This document shows, piece after piece, positions 51,687-60,079 of a stretch of 64,000 bases of DNA; position 1 is the stretch's first letter; each line of letters starts with the position of its first letter. Source of the stretch: Mycolicibacterium sp. CBMA 226 (GTDB lineage Bacteria; Actinomycetota; Actinomycetes; Mycobacteriales; Mycobacteriaceae). Under the pieces are notes generated by a model. The model was given only the letters and a program-made list of their open reading frames with translations. It was not told the origin of the DNA and ran no database searches. The stretch spans positions 1 to 64,000 of the forward strand of contig NZ_VTGY01000010.1 in the NCBI RefSeq assembly GCF_009729075.1. The letters are read 5' to 3'. Position numbers and translations under genes: made by a program.

Positions 51687-51701
51687 TATCAAGTACTTAA
51701 C
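51687..51701. promoter_or_regulatory. ATCAAG-type element upstream of APH-fold gene
   Basis: TATCAAGTACTTAAC resembles the 42605 element (GTATCAAGTACTT shared), with the second half-site weakened. It lies right after the VWA stop and 56 nt before the APH-fold ATG, so the same regulator may act here. Confidence 0.45.
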
Positions 51702-51757
51702 ATTTCCTCAGCGATGCGATATGACTGATAAGGACGACCTTCTCGTCATGCAGTCGA

Positions 51758-52786
51758 ATGAGCGGGGAACTTGTGATCGACGTTGCGCGCCTTGCTGATT
51801 GGCTGGACCGGTCGGGGATTCCCGGTGCAGGCGCACCACTCGAAGCCACATATCTGTCCGGTGGCACACAGAATGTCATCTACCGGATCACGCGCGGCGA
51901 CCACACCTGCGTACTCCGCATGCCGCCTCCGGATGCTCCGCCCGACCGCGACAAGGGCATCTTCCGCGAATGGCGCATCATCGAGGCCCTCGATGGCACC
52001 GACGTGCCGCACACGGCCGCGGTTGGAGTGTGCGCGGACCCGGCTGTGCTCGGCCGGCCGTTCTATCTGATGGGACACGTCGACGGCTGGTCTCCAATGG
52101 ACCGGCACGGCGTCTGGCCCGACCCTTTCGACGGGGACGTCGAGGCCCGTGCAGGTCTGTCGTATCAATTGGCCGAAGGCATCGCCCTGCTGTCCAAGGT
52201 CGATTGGAAGGCCAAGGGACTGCACGACCTTGGCCGCCCCGACGGCTTTCACGAACGCCAGGTCGATCGCTGGACTTCCTTCTTCGAGCGCATCAAAGGC
52301 CGCGAGATCGACGGCCTGGACGTCACCACCGGGTGGCTGCGCCATCACCGCCCGCTCGACTTCATCCCTGGGCTCATGCACGGCGACTATCAGTTCGCCA
52401 ACGTGATGTACCGGCACGGCGCACCGGCGACCATGGCCGCGATAGTCGACTGGGAGATGGGCACCGTCGGGGACCCCAAGCTCGACCTCGGCTGGATGGT
52501 GCAGAGCTGGCCGGAGCACATGGACGCGCCGTCAGCGATGAACTACGTCGACATGCGCGGAATGCCCTCACGCGCAGCGGTCGTCGACCACTACGCCAAG
52601 GTGTCCGGACGCCAGGTCGATGACCTCGACTACTACCTCGTGCTGGCCAAGTGGAAGCTGGCGATCGTGCTGGAGCAGGGCTTCCAGCGGGCCGGCGACA
52701 ACGAGAAGCTTCTCGCCTACGGACCGGTGATCACGTCCTTGATGCGTGAAGCGGCCGAGCTTGCCGAGTCCAGTGACTACCGGTGA
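51758..52786 (+). CDS. Phosphotransferase family protein (APH fold, ACAD10/11-like)
   Basis: 342 residues. The kinase-like fold shows the catalytic loop HGDYQFANVM (about residue 208) and the metal-binding DWEMGTVGDPKLDLGW (about 230). Mycobacterial proteins of this group resemble the kinase domain of ACAD10/11, which phosphorylates hydroxyacyl-CoAs before elimination; antibiotic resistance is unlikely. ATG 51758 or GTG 51773, the latter with GGGGAA before it. It overlaps the next gene by 4 nt. Confidence 0.85.
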   Translation: MSGELVIDVARLADWLDRSGIPGAGAPLEATYLSGGTQNVIYRITRGDHTCVLRMPPPDAPPDRDKGIFREWRIIEALDGTDVPHTAAVGVCADPAVLGRPFYLMGHVDGWSPMDRHGVWPDPFDGDVEARAGLSYQLAEGIALLSKVDWKAKGLHDLGRPDGFHERQVDRWTSFFERIKGREIDGLDVTTGWLRHHRPLDFIPGLMHGDYQFANVMYRHGAPATMAAIVDWEMGTVGDPKLDLGWMVQSWPEHMDAPSAMNYVDMRGMPSRAAVVDHYAKVSGRQVDDLDYYLVLAKWKLAIVLEQGFQRAGDNEKLLAYGPVITSLMREAAELAESSDYR

Positions 52787-53751
52787 AGGCCGTTGTCTGT
52801 CCCGAATATGGCCCGCCCGAGGTGGTCCGGGTCGACGACGTCCCGCCTCCCGCCCTGTCTGCCGGGCAGGTCCGGATCCGCGTCCACGTTGCGGCGGTGA
52901 ATTTTCCCGACGTGCTGTTCATCGCGAATCGGTACCAGGTCAGCGTGCCGACACCCTTCGTGCCCGGCAGCGAGTTCGCCGGCGTCGTCATAGAAGTCGC
53001 CGACGCCGCCAGCGATTTCACGATCGGTGACAGGGTGTCGGGCGCCGCGTTACACGGCGCCTTCGCCGAAGAAGTAGTGGCGCCCGCTGCCGGTTTGACC
53101 CGTATCCCCGATGGCGTCGACGACCGGACGGCTGCCGCCTACGGCGTCGCCCACGGCACCGCCTACCATGCGCTGCGGTCCGCGGCGCAGCTCAGCTCGG
53201 GGCAGGACCTGGTGGTACTGGGCGCCGGGGGCGGTGTCGGGTTGGCGGCGGTGCAACTGGGGGTCCTGCTCGGCGCGAGCATCACCGCAGTGGCGTCATC
53301 GGCTGAAAAACTCGCCGCGGCAGCGTCATACGGCGCCGCTCACCTCGTGCCGCACGGCACCTCGGACCTACGCGCCGCCTTGCGTCGGGCCGTTCCGGAC
53401 GGCGCACACGCGGTCATCGACCCGGTTGGGGGCGACGTCGCCGAGCCGGCGCTGCGATCGCTGCGGCCCGGTGGCCGCTTCGTCACTGTCGGCTTCGCGT
53501 CGGGCATCATCCCGCGCATCCCCTTGAACCTGGTCCTCATCAAGGGCGCACATGTAATCGGCTTCCAGCTCCGCGACATCCCGTCCGACGAATTCCACCG
53601 CAACCGAACGGAACTCGCCGCGCTACTGGCGGGCGGAAAGGTGGTGCCACACGTCGGCGCCATCTACCAGCTCGGTGACGCCGCGCAGGCACTGAGGCTG
53701 GTTGCCGACGGCAGAGCCATCGGCAAGGTCCTCATCGAGGTCGCGGGTTAG
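52783..53751 (+). CDS. Quinone-oxidoreductase-like medium-chain dehydrogenase
   Basis: 322-residue zinc-free MDR of the NADPH:quinone reductase/acryloyl-CoA reductase type. VAAVNFPDVLFI, PGSEFAGVV and nucleotide motif GAGGGVGLAAVQL (about 146-158) are present; no zinc ligands. GTG overlaps the APH-fold stop. It probably reduces an enoyl or enone intermediate. Its stop overlaps the stop of the convergent hypothetical gene. Confidence 0.87.
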   Translation: MKAVVCPEYGPPEVVRVDDVPPPALSAGQVRIRVHVAAVNFPDVLFIANRYQVSVPTPFVPGSEFAGVVIEVADAASDFTIGDRVSGAALHGAFAEEVVAPAAGLTRIPDGVDDRTAAAYGVAHGTAYHALRSAAQLSSGQDLVVLGAGGGVGLAAVQLGVLLGASITAVASSAEKLAAAASYGAAHLVPHGTSDLRAALRRAVPDGAHAVIDPVGGDVAEPALRSLRPGGRFVTVGFASGIIPRIPLNLVLIKGAHVIGFQLRDIPSDEFHRNRTELAALLAGGKVVPHVGAIYQLGDAAQALRLVADGRAIGKVLIEVAG

Positions 53752-54245
53752 CTCGCGGGAATGAGGTCGGCGGCGACCGAGGCCATCATGCCGATGTGGA
53801 ACGTCTCGACAGAGTTCACCGCCCGTCGGACACCACATGCGGCAAGCGCCTGCGATTTGAATGCCCTTGCTGCAGCACTCAATTCGTGATGCACGGTGTC
53901 GATGCCGTGCAGCTCGGCGGGACACGCCTCACCCCACAATGTCACCTCGGTCTGGCCGGCCGCCAGTGCCGCCAGGACTCCCCCGCGCACCCGGGCGTCG
54001 GTGTCGAACAGGTGGGCAGCGACGGCCACGGTCTGCGGGTGCGGCCGGGTCCTGCCCTTAATGAACGCCGAGTCTAGATCTGCGGCATGGACGCCCAGAA
54101 TCTGCAGCGGGCGGTCATCCTCGTCGCAATCGGCGATCAGCACGGTGACATCCCAGCCCGCCGCCACCCGGTCGAACAACCAGCCGCCGGCGTTTTCCAC
54201 GGCCTCCGCGACAGTGGCGGCCACGACGTCGAAGCGGTACTTCAT
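53748..54245 (-). CDS. Hypothetical protein co-transcribed with tetR
   Basis: 165 residues, no recognised domain. Cytoplasmic alpha/beta composition (MKYRFDVVAATVAEAVENAGGWLFDRVAAGWDV by topology: strand-helix pattern), with DCDEDDRPLQILG, a Cys at VTLWGEACPAEL and CGVRRAVNSVE near the C-terminus. ATG 54245 overlaps the tetR stop (ATGA). Being fixed to the regulator, it may assist sensing, but no function can be assigned. Confidence 0.65.
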   Translation of the reverse strand: MKYRFDVVAATVAEAVENAGGWLFDRVAAGWDVTVLIADCDEDDRPLQILGVHAADLDSAFIKGRTRPHPQTVAVAAHLFDTDARVRGGVLAALAAGQTEVTLWGEACPAELHGIDTVHHELSAAARAFKSQALAACGVRRAVNSVETFHIGMMASVAADLIPAS

Positions 54246-54847
54246 CTCGGGCCCGTCAGGGCCAGCTCCCGGCGTAACGACTCCACGTAGTCCTTGAACA
54301 CGTCGGTCACCGGCAGCGAAGGATCGAGCAACCATAATGTCTCCATTCCGTTGACAAAGGCCAAAATCTGTACCGCCTTGACGGCGGGGTCCAAGTCGCT
54401 GCGATAGCGACCAGCCTCCTGCGCCTCCCGGATGCCGTCGCTCAGGATTTTCAGCGCGGCCTGGTAGCGCCGGACCATGCGACCGTGCAGCGGGGCGTCG
54501 GGCAGGATGTTCTCGATCAACAGCACGGCGAATGTGCCGACGAGTTCCGGTGAACGTTCGAACCGCTCGGGCACCCGCATGAGCTCGTCGATCAGGTCGC
54601 CACTACGGTCCGCATGGGCATCGTCGTCGGCGTCGCGGGCGTCGAGCACCGCGTGCAGCAGCTGCTCCTTCGATTCGAAGTGGTGCAGCAGACCGGCGGG
54701 CGTCACCCCCGCCTCACGGGCGATCTGCGCCAATGATGTGCTGCGCCAACCATTTCGAGCGAGCAGGCGTTGGGCGACCTCGAGGATCCGCGCTTTGCGA
54801 TCGTCACCCTTGGCGAAGAGCGCGGCGTAGGGACGAGGCTCCGTCAC
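54242..54847 (-). CDS. TetR-family transcriptional regulator
   Basis: 201 residues: helix-turn-helix WRSTSLAQIAREAGVTPAGLLHHFESKEQLL (about 37-67) and sensor domain. GTG 54847 follows GGGAG; an ATG further upstream would lie in the operator. A CCAACCTA...TAGGTTGG repeat lies 21 nt before the start, so autoregulation is likely. The beta-oxidation-like operon ends 96 nt upstream on the same strand. Confidence 0.88.
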   Translation of the reverse strand: MTEPRPYAALFAKGDDRKARILEVAQRLLARNGWRSTSLAQIAREAGVTPAGLLHHFESKEQLLHAVLDARDADDDAHADRSGDLIDELMRVPERFERSPELVGTFAVLLIENILPDAPLHGRMVRRYQAALKILSDGIREAQEAGRYRSDLDPAVKAVQILAFVNGMETLWLLDPSLPVTDVFKDYVESLRRELALTGPR

Positions 54848-54867
54848 GCCTACTCCCTTCGGCCGGA

Positions 54868-54895
54868 CCAACCTAGTGAACACACAGTAGGTTGG
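54868..54895. promoter_or_regulatory. Inverted repeat operator of tetR 54242
   Basis: CCAACCTA (54868-54875) and TAGGTTGG (54888-54895) are perfect 8-bp arms; extending inward gives 11-bp arms with one mismatch. It lies 21 nt upstream of the regulator GTG. Confidence 0.65.
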
Positions 54896-54943
54896 TTTGG
54901 CCGGTGTGACAAGGGTCTCACCAAGATTGGTTCTCCGCGCCGT

Positions 54944-56092
54944 CTACAGTCCCAGCGATTTGGCGATGATCAGCTTCATCACCTCACTGGTACCTGCGTA
55001 GATGCGCGCTACGCGCGCATTCATGTACAGCCGTGTGATCGGGTACTCCAGCATGTAGCCGTACCCGCCGAACAACTGGACGCAGCGGTCGACCACGCGG
55101 GCCTGGACCTCCGTGCAGAACAGCTTGACGCGAGCCGCGTCGGCGCCCGACAACTCCCCCGCATTCAATTCGACTACGGCCTTGTCGACCATGGTCTGCG
55201 CTGCCTCGATCTCCGCCGACATCGCAGCGAGCTCGAACTTGGTGTTCTGGAACGATGCCACCGGTGTGCCGAATGCCTTGCGTTCCTTGACGTAATCGAT
55301 GGTCGTCGCCACCGCGGCGCGCGCCTGGCAGACGGACCCGACAGCCACCGTCATCCGTTCCTGCGGCAGATTGTGGCCGAGGTAGCCGAACGCTTCGCCC
55401 TCCTCCCCCAACAGGTTCGCCGCCGGCACCCGTACATCGGTGAAGGAGAGTTCGACGGTGTCCTGCTCTTTGCAGCCCATCTTGTCGAGCACCCGACCCT
55501 TTTCGAAGCCCGGCATGCCGTCCTCGACGACGATCAGTGACAGCCCCCGGCGCCGGTTTTCCGGATCGGTCGACGTACGGGCCACCACGATCACCAGGTC
55601 GGCCAGCAGCCCACCGGTGATGAAGGTCTTGGCGCCGTTGAGCACATACGCGTCGCCGTCGCGGACGGCGGTGGTGCGCACTCCGGCAAGGTCGGAGCCC
55701 GTGCCGGGTTCGGTCATCGCGATGGCGGTCAATAAGGTGCCGGCCGCGAGGCCCGGGAACCAGCGGGCGCGCTGTTCATCGTTGGCGTAGTGCAGGAAGT
55801 ACGGCAGGATCACATCGAGTTGCGTGCGGACCGTCGACAGCGTGACGAGGGCGCGTGCCGCCTCCTCCTGCAGGACCACGTTGTATCGGTAATCGGGAAG
55901 TCCGGAGCCGCCGTACTCCTCGGGTATGGCCATGCCGAGCATGCCCAGTGAGCCCATCTGCTCGAAGATCGAACGGGGCATCTGGCCGGCCTTCTCCCAC
56001 TCGGCGAAGTGGGGCTCGACCTCCTTGGCGACGAAGTCGCGGACCAACTTCCGGAACGCCTCGTGGTCTTCGGTGAACAGATCGCGGCGCAT
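54944..56092 (-). CDS. Acyl-CoA dehydrogenase
   Basis: 382-residue full-length ACAD: IAMTEPGTGSDLAG (FAD/substrate), TFITGGLLADL, catalytic Glu region in QLFGGYGYMLEYPITRLYMNARVARIYAGTSEV, standard for the class with Glu near the C-terminus. ATG 56092 overlaps the enoyl-CoA hydratase stop (TGATG). Last gene of the 61353-54944 operon. It likely catalyses an alpha,beta-desaturation step. Confidence 0.92.
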   Translation of the reverse strand: MRRDLFTEDHEAFRKLVRDFVAKEVEPHFAEWEKAGQMPRSIFEQMGSLGMLGMAIPEEYGGSGLPDYRYNVVLQEEAARALVTLSTVRTQLDVILPYFLHYANDEQRARWFPGLAAGTLLTAIAMTEPGTGSDLAGVRTTAVRDGDAYVLNGAKTFITGGLLADLVIVVARTSTDPENRRRGLSLIVVEDGMPGFEKGRVLDKMGCKEQDTVELSFTDVRVPAANLLGEEGEAFGYLGHNLPQERMTVAVGSVCQARAAVATTIDYVKERKAFGTPVASFQNTKFELAAMSAEIEAAQTMVDKAVVELNAGELSGADAARVKLFCTEVQARVVDRCVQLFGGYGYMLEYPITRLYMNARVARIYAGTSEVMKLIIAKSLGL

Positions 56093-56880
56093 CAATGCTC
56101 CAATCTCGGCACGGCCCATCGGCCGGTGAACGTCGGTTCGCGTTTCGCGGCGAAGGCCGCATACGCCTCCGCGGTATCCGCGGTGGCGAAATTGACTGCC
56201 TGGGCTCGGGATTCGTTGGCGAGTGCGTCCCGCATGGTGGCGGCGGCGCCCTGGTTCAGCAAGGCCTTGGCCTGGCCCAGTGCCACCGGCGGCCCTGCCG
56301 CCAGCCGTACCGCAAGATCGTCGACGAAACCGTCGATCTCGGTGCCGGACACCACCCAGGTCACCAGATTGAGTGCCTGGGCCTCGTCGGCGTCGATCGT
56401 CTCGGCCAGCAGCGCAAGCCTTTTGGCCTGTTGCAGGCCGACGATCTTAGGCAGCAGCCACGAGCCACCGAGGTCCAGTGACAGCCCACGCTTGGAAAAG
56501 ATCTGGGAGAACCGCGATTCCGGTGTCGCGACGACGAAATCGCAGCCCAGGGCCAGGTTCCAGCCGGCGCCGACGGCGACGCCCGTCACCTTGGCGATGG
56601 TGGGCAACGACAGCTCATGCAGTGCCACCGCGACATCGGTGAGCTTCTGCAGTTTGCGCAGCGGGTGGATGTCCTCGGGCGCGGAAATGTCCGCCCCGGA
56701 GCAGAACGCTCCCCCGGCACCGGTGAGTACCAGCGCCCGCAGGCCCGGATCGCGCTCCGCCGCGTGCAGTTCCTCGGCCAGACGCACCCACAGTTCGGGG
56801 TTGATGGCGTTCTTGCGTTCCGGACGGTTCAGCGTCAAAGTCCGGACGCCGTCACGGTCCTCGCGCAAGAGCACACTCAT
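56092..56880 (-). CDS. Enoyl-CoA hydratase/isomerase family protein
   Basis: 262-residue crotonase-fold protein: NRPERKNAINPELW, oxyanion-hole GAGGAFCSGADIS (Cys-Ser-Gly-Ala-Asp) and AVGAGWNLALGCDFV. The classical second catalytic Glu of hydratases falls at SFDLGGSW-like sequence (GLSLDLGGSWLL), Asp instead of Glu, so isomerase or other chemistry is possible. ATG 56880 overlaps the CoA-transferase stop. Confidence 0.9.
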   Translation of the reverse strand: MSVLLREDRDGVRTLTLNRPERKNAINPELWVRLAEELHAAERDPGLRALVLTGAGGAFCSGADISAPEDIHPLRKLQKLTDVAVALHELSLPTIAKVTGVAVGAGWNLALGCDFVVATPESRFSQIFSKRGLSLDLGGSWLLPKIVGLQQAKRLALLAETIDADEAQALNLVTWVVSGTEIDGFVDDLAVRLAAGPPVALGQAKALLNQGAAATMRDALANESRAQAVNFATADTAEAYAAFAAKREPTFTGRWAVPRLEH

Positions 56881-58127
56881 CCGAGGACCCCGCGTCCACG
56901 CAGCCCGGCGATCTCCGCACTGCTGAAGCCGAGTTCGGCCAGGATGGCGTCCGTGTGCTGGCCGAGGCCGGGCACCGCCCCCATCGGGAACTCGAAGCCT
57001 TCGATGATCGGCGGCGGCAGGATGGCCTCGATCGGACCGGCGGGCGTCTCGACCCGGCGCCACCGGTCGCGCTCGGACAATTGCGGGTGCACCAGCACTT
57101 CGCTGGGCAGGTTGTAGCGGGAGTTCCCGATGCCGGCCTCGTCGGCGACCTTCTGGATCTCCGCCAGATCGTTGGCGGCGCACCACGATCCGATCGCTTC
57201 GTTCAGGACCGCGCGGTGTTCGCACCGGCCGGAGTTGGTGGCGAACCTGGCGTCGTCGGCAAGATCGGGACGCTCGATGATGTCCCGCGCCAGGCGCTGC
57301 CATTCCCGGTCATTGGTGGTGCCCAGCACCACGGTCTGGCCGTCGGCCGTCGCGAATGCCCCATATGGCGACACCGCGGGCGAACTCATGCCCAGTGGCT
57401 GCTGGTCGATACCTGAATATTTGGTGTAGGTCAACGGATATCCCATGAGTTCGGCCATGGTGTCGAACAGGCTGACATTCACCGCCGCGCCGCAGCGCGA
57501 CCGCTCGTCACGCGAAAACAACAGGGCCAGAATCGAAAGAGCCGAGTACAGACCCGACGAGATGTCGGCGACGGGCGGCCCGGGCTTGGCCGGTGCGCCG
57601 GGTTGTCCGGTGATCGCACATGTCCCCGACTCGGCCTGCACCAACAGGTCATAGGCCCGCTTGTGGGACAGCGGCCCGCCGGCGCCGTAGCCGTCGATCT
57701 CGACGGCGATCACGTGAGGATGTGAATCGGTCAAGTCGGCGGGCGAGATGCCCAGCCGCGTGGTGGCGCCTGGCGCCAGGTTCGACACCAGGACATCGGC
57801 ACCGTCCAGGAGTCGATGCAGCACGGCCAGACCATCATCGGTCTTCAGATCGAGCGTCAGCGACTCCTTGCCGCGGTTCGCCCAGACGAAGTGCGCCGCT
57901 TGACCTATCACGACGTCGTCATAGTCGCGGGCGAAGTCCCCGCCGTTCGGGTTCTCCACCTTGATCACCCGGGCACCGAAGTCGGCGAGGGTTCGGGTGC
58001 ACATGGGCGCGGACACGGCCTGTTCGAGGGCGATCACCGTCACGCCCGAAAGTGGTGCGCTGTCCTCCCCCCGGTCGCTGCGCTCTCCCCCGCAAGCGGG
58101 AGGTGCCCCCAGCCCCCGAGGTGTCAC
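56877..58127 (-). CDS. Type III CoA-transferase (CaiB/BaiF family)
   Basis: 416 residues. PLSGVTVIALEQAVSAPMCTRTLADFGARVIKVE and NRGKESLTLDLKTDDG are family blocks; the active Asp is expected in GPPVADISSG (about residue 196). GTG 58127 overlaps the SDR stop. The first ~26 residues (PRGLGAPPACGGERSDRGED) are unusual and encoded by a repeat-like stretch (58062-58120), so the native N-terminus may have been replaced. Confidence 0.87.
   Translation of the reverse strand: MTPRGLGAPPACGGERSDRGEDSAPLSGVTVIALEQAVSAPMCTRTLADFGARVIKVENPNGGDFARDYDDVVIGQAAHFVWANRGKESLTLDLKTDDGLAVLHRLLDGADVLVSNLAPGATTRLGISPADLTDSHPHVIAVEIDGYGAGGPLSHKRAYDLLVQAESGTCAITGQPGAPAKPGPPVADISSGLYSALSILALLFSRDERSRCGAAVNVSLFDTMAELMGYPLTYTKYSGIDQQPLGMSSPAVSPYGAFATADGQTVVLGTTNDREWQRLARDIIERPDLADDARFATNSGRCEHRAVLNEAIGSWCAANDLAEIQKVADEAGIGNSRYNLPSEVLVHPQLSERDRWRRVETPAGPIEAILPPPIIEGFEFPMGAVPGLGQHTDAILAELGFSSAEIAGLRGRGVLG
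58062..58120. repeat. Possible dispersed repeat encoding the CoA-transferase N-terminus
   Basis: A GC-rich stretch with runs of C and G and a small hairpin CCCGC-AA-GCGGG. It resembles a short palindromic element I associate with mycobacterial intergenic regions, here inside the coding frame. Copy number cannot be judged from this window. Confidence 0.4.
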
Positions 58128-58882
58128 ATGACCATCCCGCCGTCCACCGGCAGCACCTGGCCGGTGATGTACGACGCGGCATCGGAAGCCATGAAGACGA
58201 AGGCACCGGCCACCTCGTCGGGGTCGGCCCAGCGCTTCATCGGGATACGGTTCATCATGTTGGCCGCGAACTTCTCGTTGGTGCGGATGGTCTCGGTCAT
58301 CGGCGTGGCCGCCAGCGGGGCCAGCGCGTTGACCGTGATGCTCTTCGTCGCGAGCTCGCGCGCAAGGGATTTGGTGAAACCGATGATGCCCGCCTTGGCC
58401 GCCGAATAGTTGACCTGGCCGAGCGTCCCGGTCAGCCCGGCCGCCGACGTGACATTCACGATGCGTCCCGCGCCATTCGTCGGAATGTACGACAGGGCCG
58501 CCTGCGTGACGTTGAACGCACCCATCACGTGGATGTCGAACAGCAGCCGGAACGCGTCCTGCGTCGTCTTCTCGAACATCGCGGGCTTGGTGACTCCGGC
58601 ATTGTTGATCAGGATGTGCAGCGCACCGTCGCCCAGTGCTGCCGCTTGCGCGACGGCAGCGTCCGCCGAGTCGCGGTCCGACACGTCGAGTGCCGCGGAC
58701 TCAGCCCGGCCGCCTGCCTGCGAAATGCGTTCCGCCACAGCTGCAGCAGCATCCTTGTCCAGGTCGGTGACCAGCACGGCGGCCCCCGCTGCCGCCAAGG
58801 CACCCGCCACCGCCGAGCCGATTCCCCCGGCAGCACCGGTGACCAACGCCGCACGGCCGGTCAGGTCGAAATAGGTCCTCAT
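58124..58882 (-). CDS. Short-chain dehydrogenase/reductase (FabG-like)
   Basis: 252-residue SDR: TGAAGGIG (14-21), NNAG, catalytic set VTSAAG...YSAAK, and C-terminal TGQVLPVDGG. ATG 58882 (MRTYFDL) was chosen over GTG 58891, as GGAG lies 9 nt before it. With the neighbouring ACADs, hydratase and CoA-transferase it suits a 3-hydroxyacyl-CoA dehydrogenase step. Confidence 0.9.
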   Translation of the reverse strand: MRTYFDLTGRAALVTGAAGGIGSAVAGALAAAGAAVLVTDLDKDAAAAVAERISQAGGRAESAALDVSDRDSADAAVAQAAALGDGALHILINNAGVTKPAMFEKTTQDAFRLLFDIHVMGAFNVTQAALSYIPTNGAGRIVNVTSAAGLTGTLGQVNYSAAKAGIIGFTKSLARELATKSITVNALAPLAATPMTETIRTNEKFAANMMNRIPMKRWADPDEVAGAFVFMASDAASYITGQVLPVDGGMVM

Positions 58883-58897
58883 CAGTAGCACTCCATC

Positions 58898-60079
58898 TCA
58901 ATAACTACGGGGAAGGCCGAGCACATGTTCGCCGAGGAAGTTCAGGATCATCTCCTGGCTCACCGGTGCGATCTTCATCAGGCGGGACTCCCGGAAGTAC
59001 CGCGACACGTGGTACTCCTCGGAATATCCCATGCCGCCGTGCAACTGCAGCGCCCGGTCGGCCGCGGCGAATCCCGCGTCGGCACACAGATACTTCGCGG
59101 TATTCGCCTCACGCCCACAGGGTTTCCCGTTGTCGTAGAGCCACGTCGCCTTGCGCAGGATCAACTCGGCCGCATCGAGGCGGGCCAGCGAGTCGGCCAG
59201 CGGGAACTGCAGGCCCTGATTCATGCCGATGGGACGGTTGAACACGTGGCGCTCATTGCCGTATCTGACGGCCTTCTCCAGCGCGACGCGCCCGATACCG
59301 AGCGCTTCGGCAGCAATGAGCATCCGCTCCGGGTTGAGCCCGTCGAGGATGTACTTGAAACCCTGGCCCTCCTCGCCGACCCGGTGCTCGACCGGCACCA
59401 TGAGGTCGTCGATGAAGACCTCATTGGAGCTGACGGCATTGCGGCCCATCTTGCGGATCGGCCGGATATCCACGTGGTTGCGGTCGAGGTCGGTCAGGAA
59501 CAGCGTCATGCCGTCGGTCTTCTTGGTGACCTCGTCGTACGGCGTGGTGCGGGTCAGCAGCAGGATCTTCTCCGACTCGATGGCCTTGGAAATCCATACC
59601 TTTCGGCCATTGATGCGGTACTTGTCACCTTCGCGTTTGGCGAATGTCGTGATGCGCGAGGTGTCCAGGCCCGCGCCCGGTTCGGTGACGCCGAAGCAGA
59701 CGTGCAGGTCGCCGTTGACGATGCGCGGCAGCGTCTCTTTCTTCATCTCCTCCGAGCCGTGCTTGACGACCGGTTGCATGCCGAAGATCGAGAGGTGAAT
59801 GGCGCTGGCGCCGTTCATCGCCGCCCCGGACCGGGCCACCTCCTCGAGCAGCAGTGTCGCCTCGGTGATGCCCAGACCGTGGCCGCCGTACTCCTCCGGG
59901 ATGGTCATGCCGAGCCAACCACCCTTGGCGATGGCATCGTAGAACTCCTGAGGGAACTCGTGTGCCTGGTCCTTCTCCATCCAGTAGTGGTCGTCGAACT
60001 TGGCCGCCAACGCCGCCACCGATGACCTGATGAGCTCCTGATCCTCGGACAGCGCGAAGTTCATGCCCGATGAGATCAA
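58898..60079 (-). CDS. Acyl-CoA dehydrogenase
   Basis: 393-residue ACAD: FGVTEPGAGLDTSRI, VWISKAIESEKI and LHGGMGYSEEYHVSRYFRESR near the C-terminus. TTG 60079 overlaps the amidohydrolase stop (TTGA) and has GGAGG 7 nt upstream; ATG 60064 (MNFALSEDQEL) is the alternative and has no site. Second gene of the operon. Confidence 0.9.
   Translation of the reverse strand: MISSGMNFALSEDQELIRSSVAALAAKFDDHYWMEKDQAHEFPQEFYDAIAKGGWLGMTIPEEYGGHGLGITEATLLLEEVARSGAAMNGASAIHLSIFGMQPVVKHGSEEMKKETLPRIVNGDLHVCFGVTEPGAGLDTSRITTFAKREGDKYRINGRKVWISKAIESEKILLLTRTTPYDEVTKKTDGMTLFLTDLDRNHVDIRPIRKMGRNAVSSNEVFIDDLMVPVEHRVGEEGQGFKYILDGLNPERMLIAAEALGIGRVALEKAVRYGNERHVFNRPIGMNQGLQFPLADSLARLDAAELILRKATWLYDNGKPCGREANTAKYLCADAGFAAADRALQLHGGMGYSEEYHVSRYFRESRLMKIAPVSQEMILNFLGEHVLGLPRSY

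Noticed and set aside
51758..52786. Aminoglycoside resistance gene
   Set aside because: The APH-like fold is shared with ACAD10/11-type kinases; operon context with an MDR reductase favours acyl-CoA metabolism.
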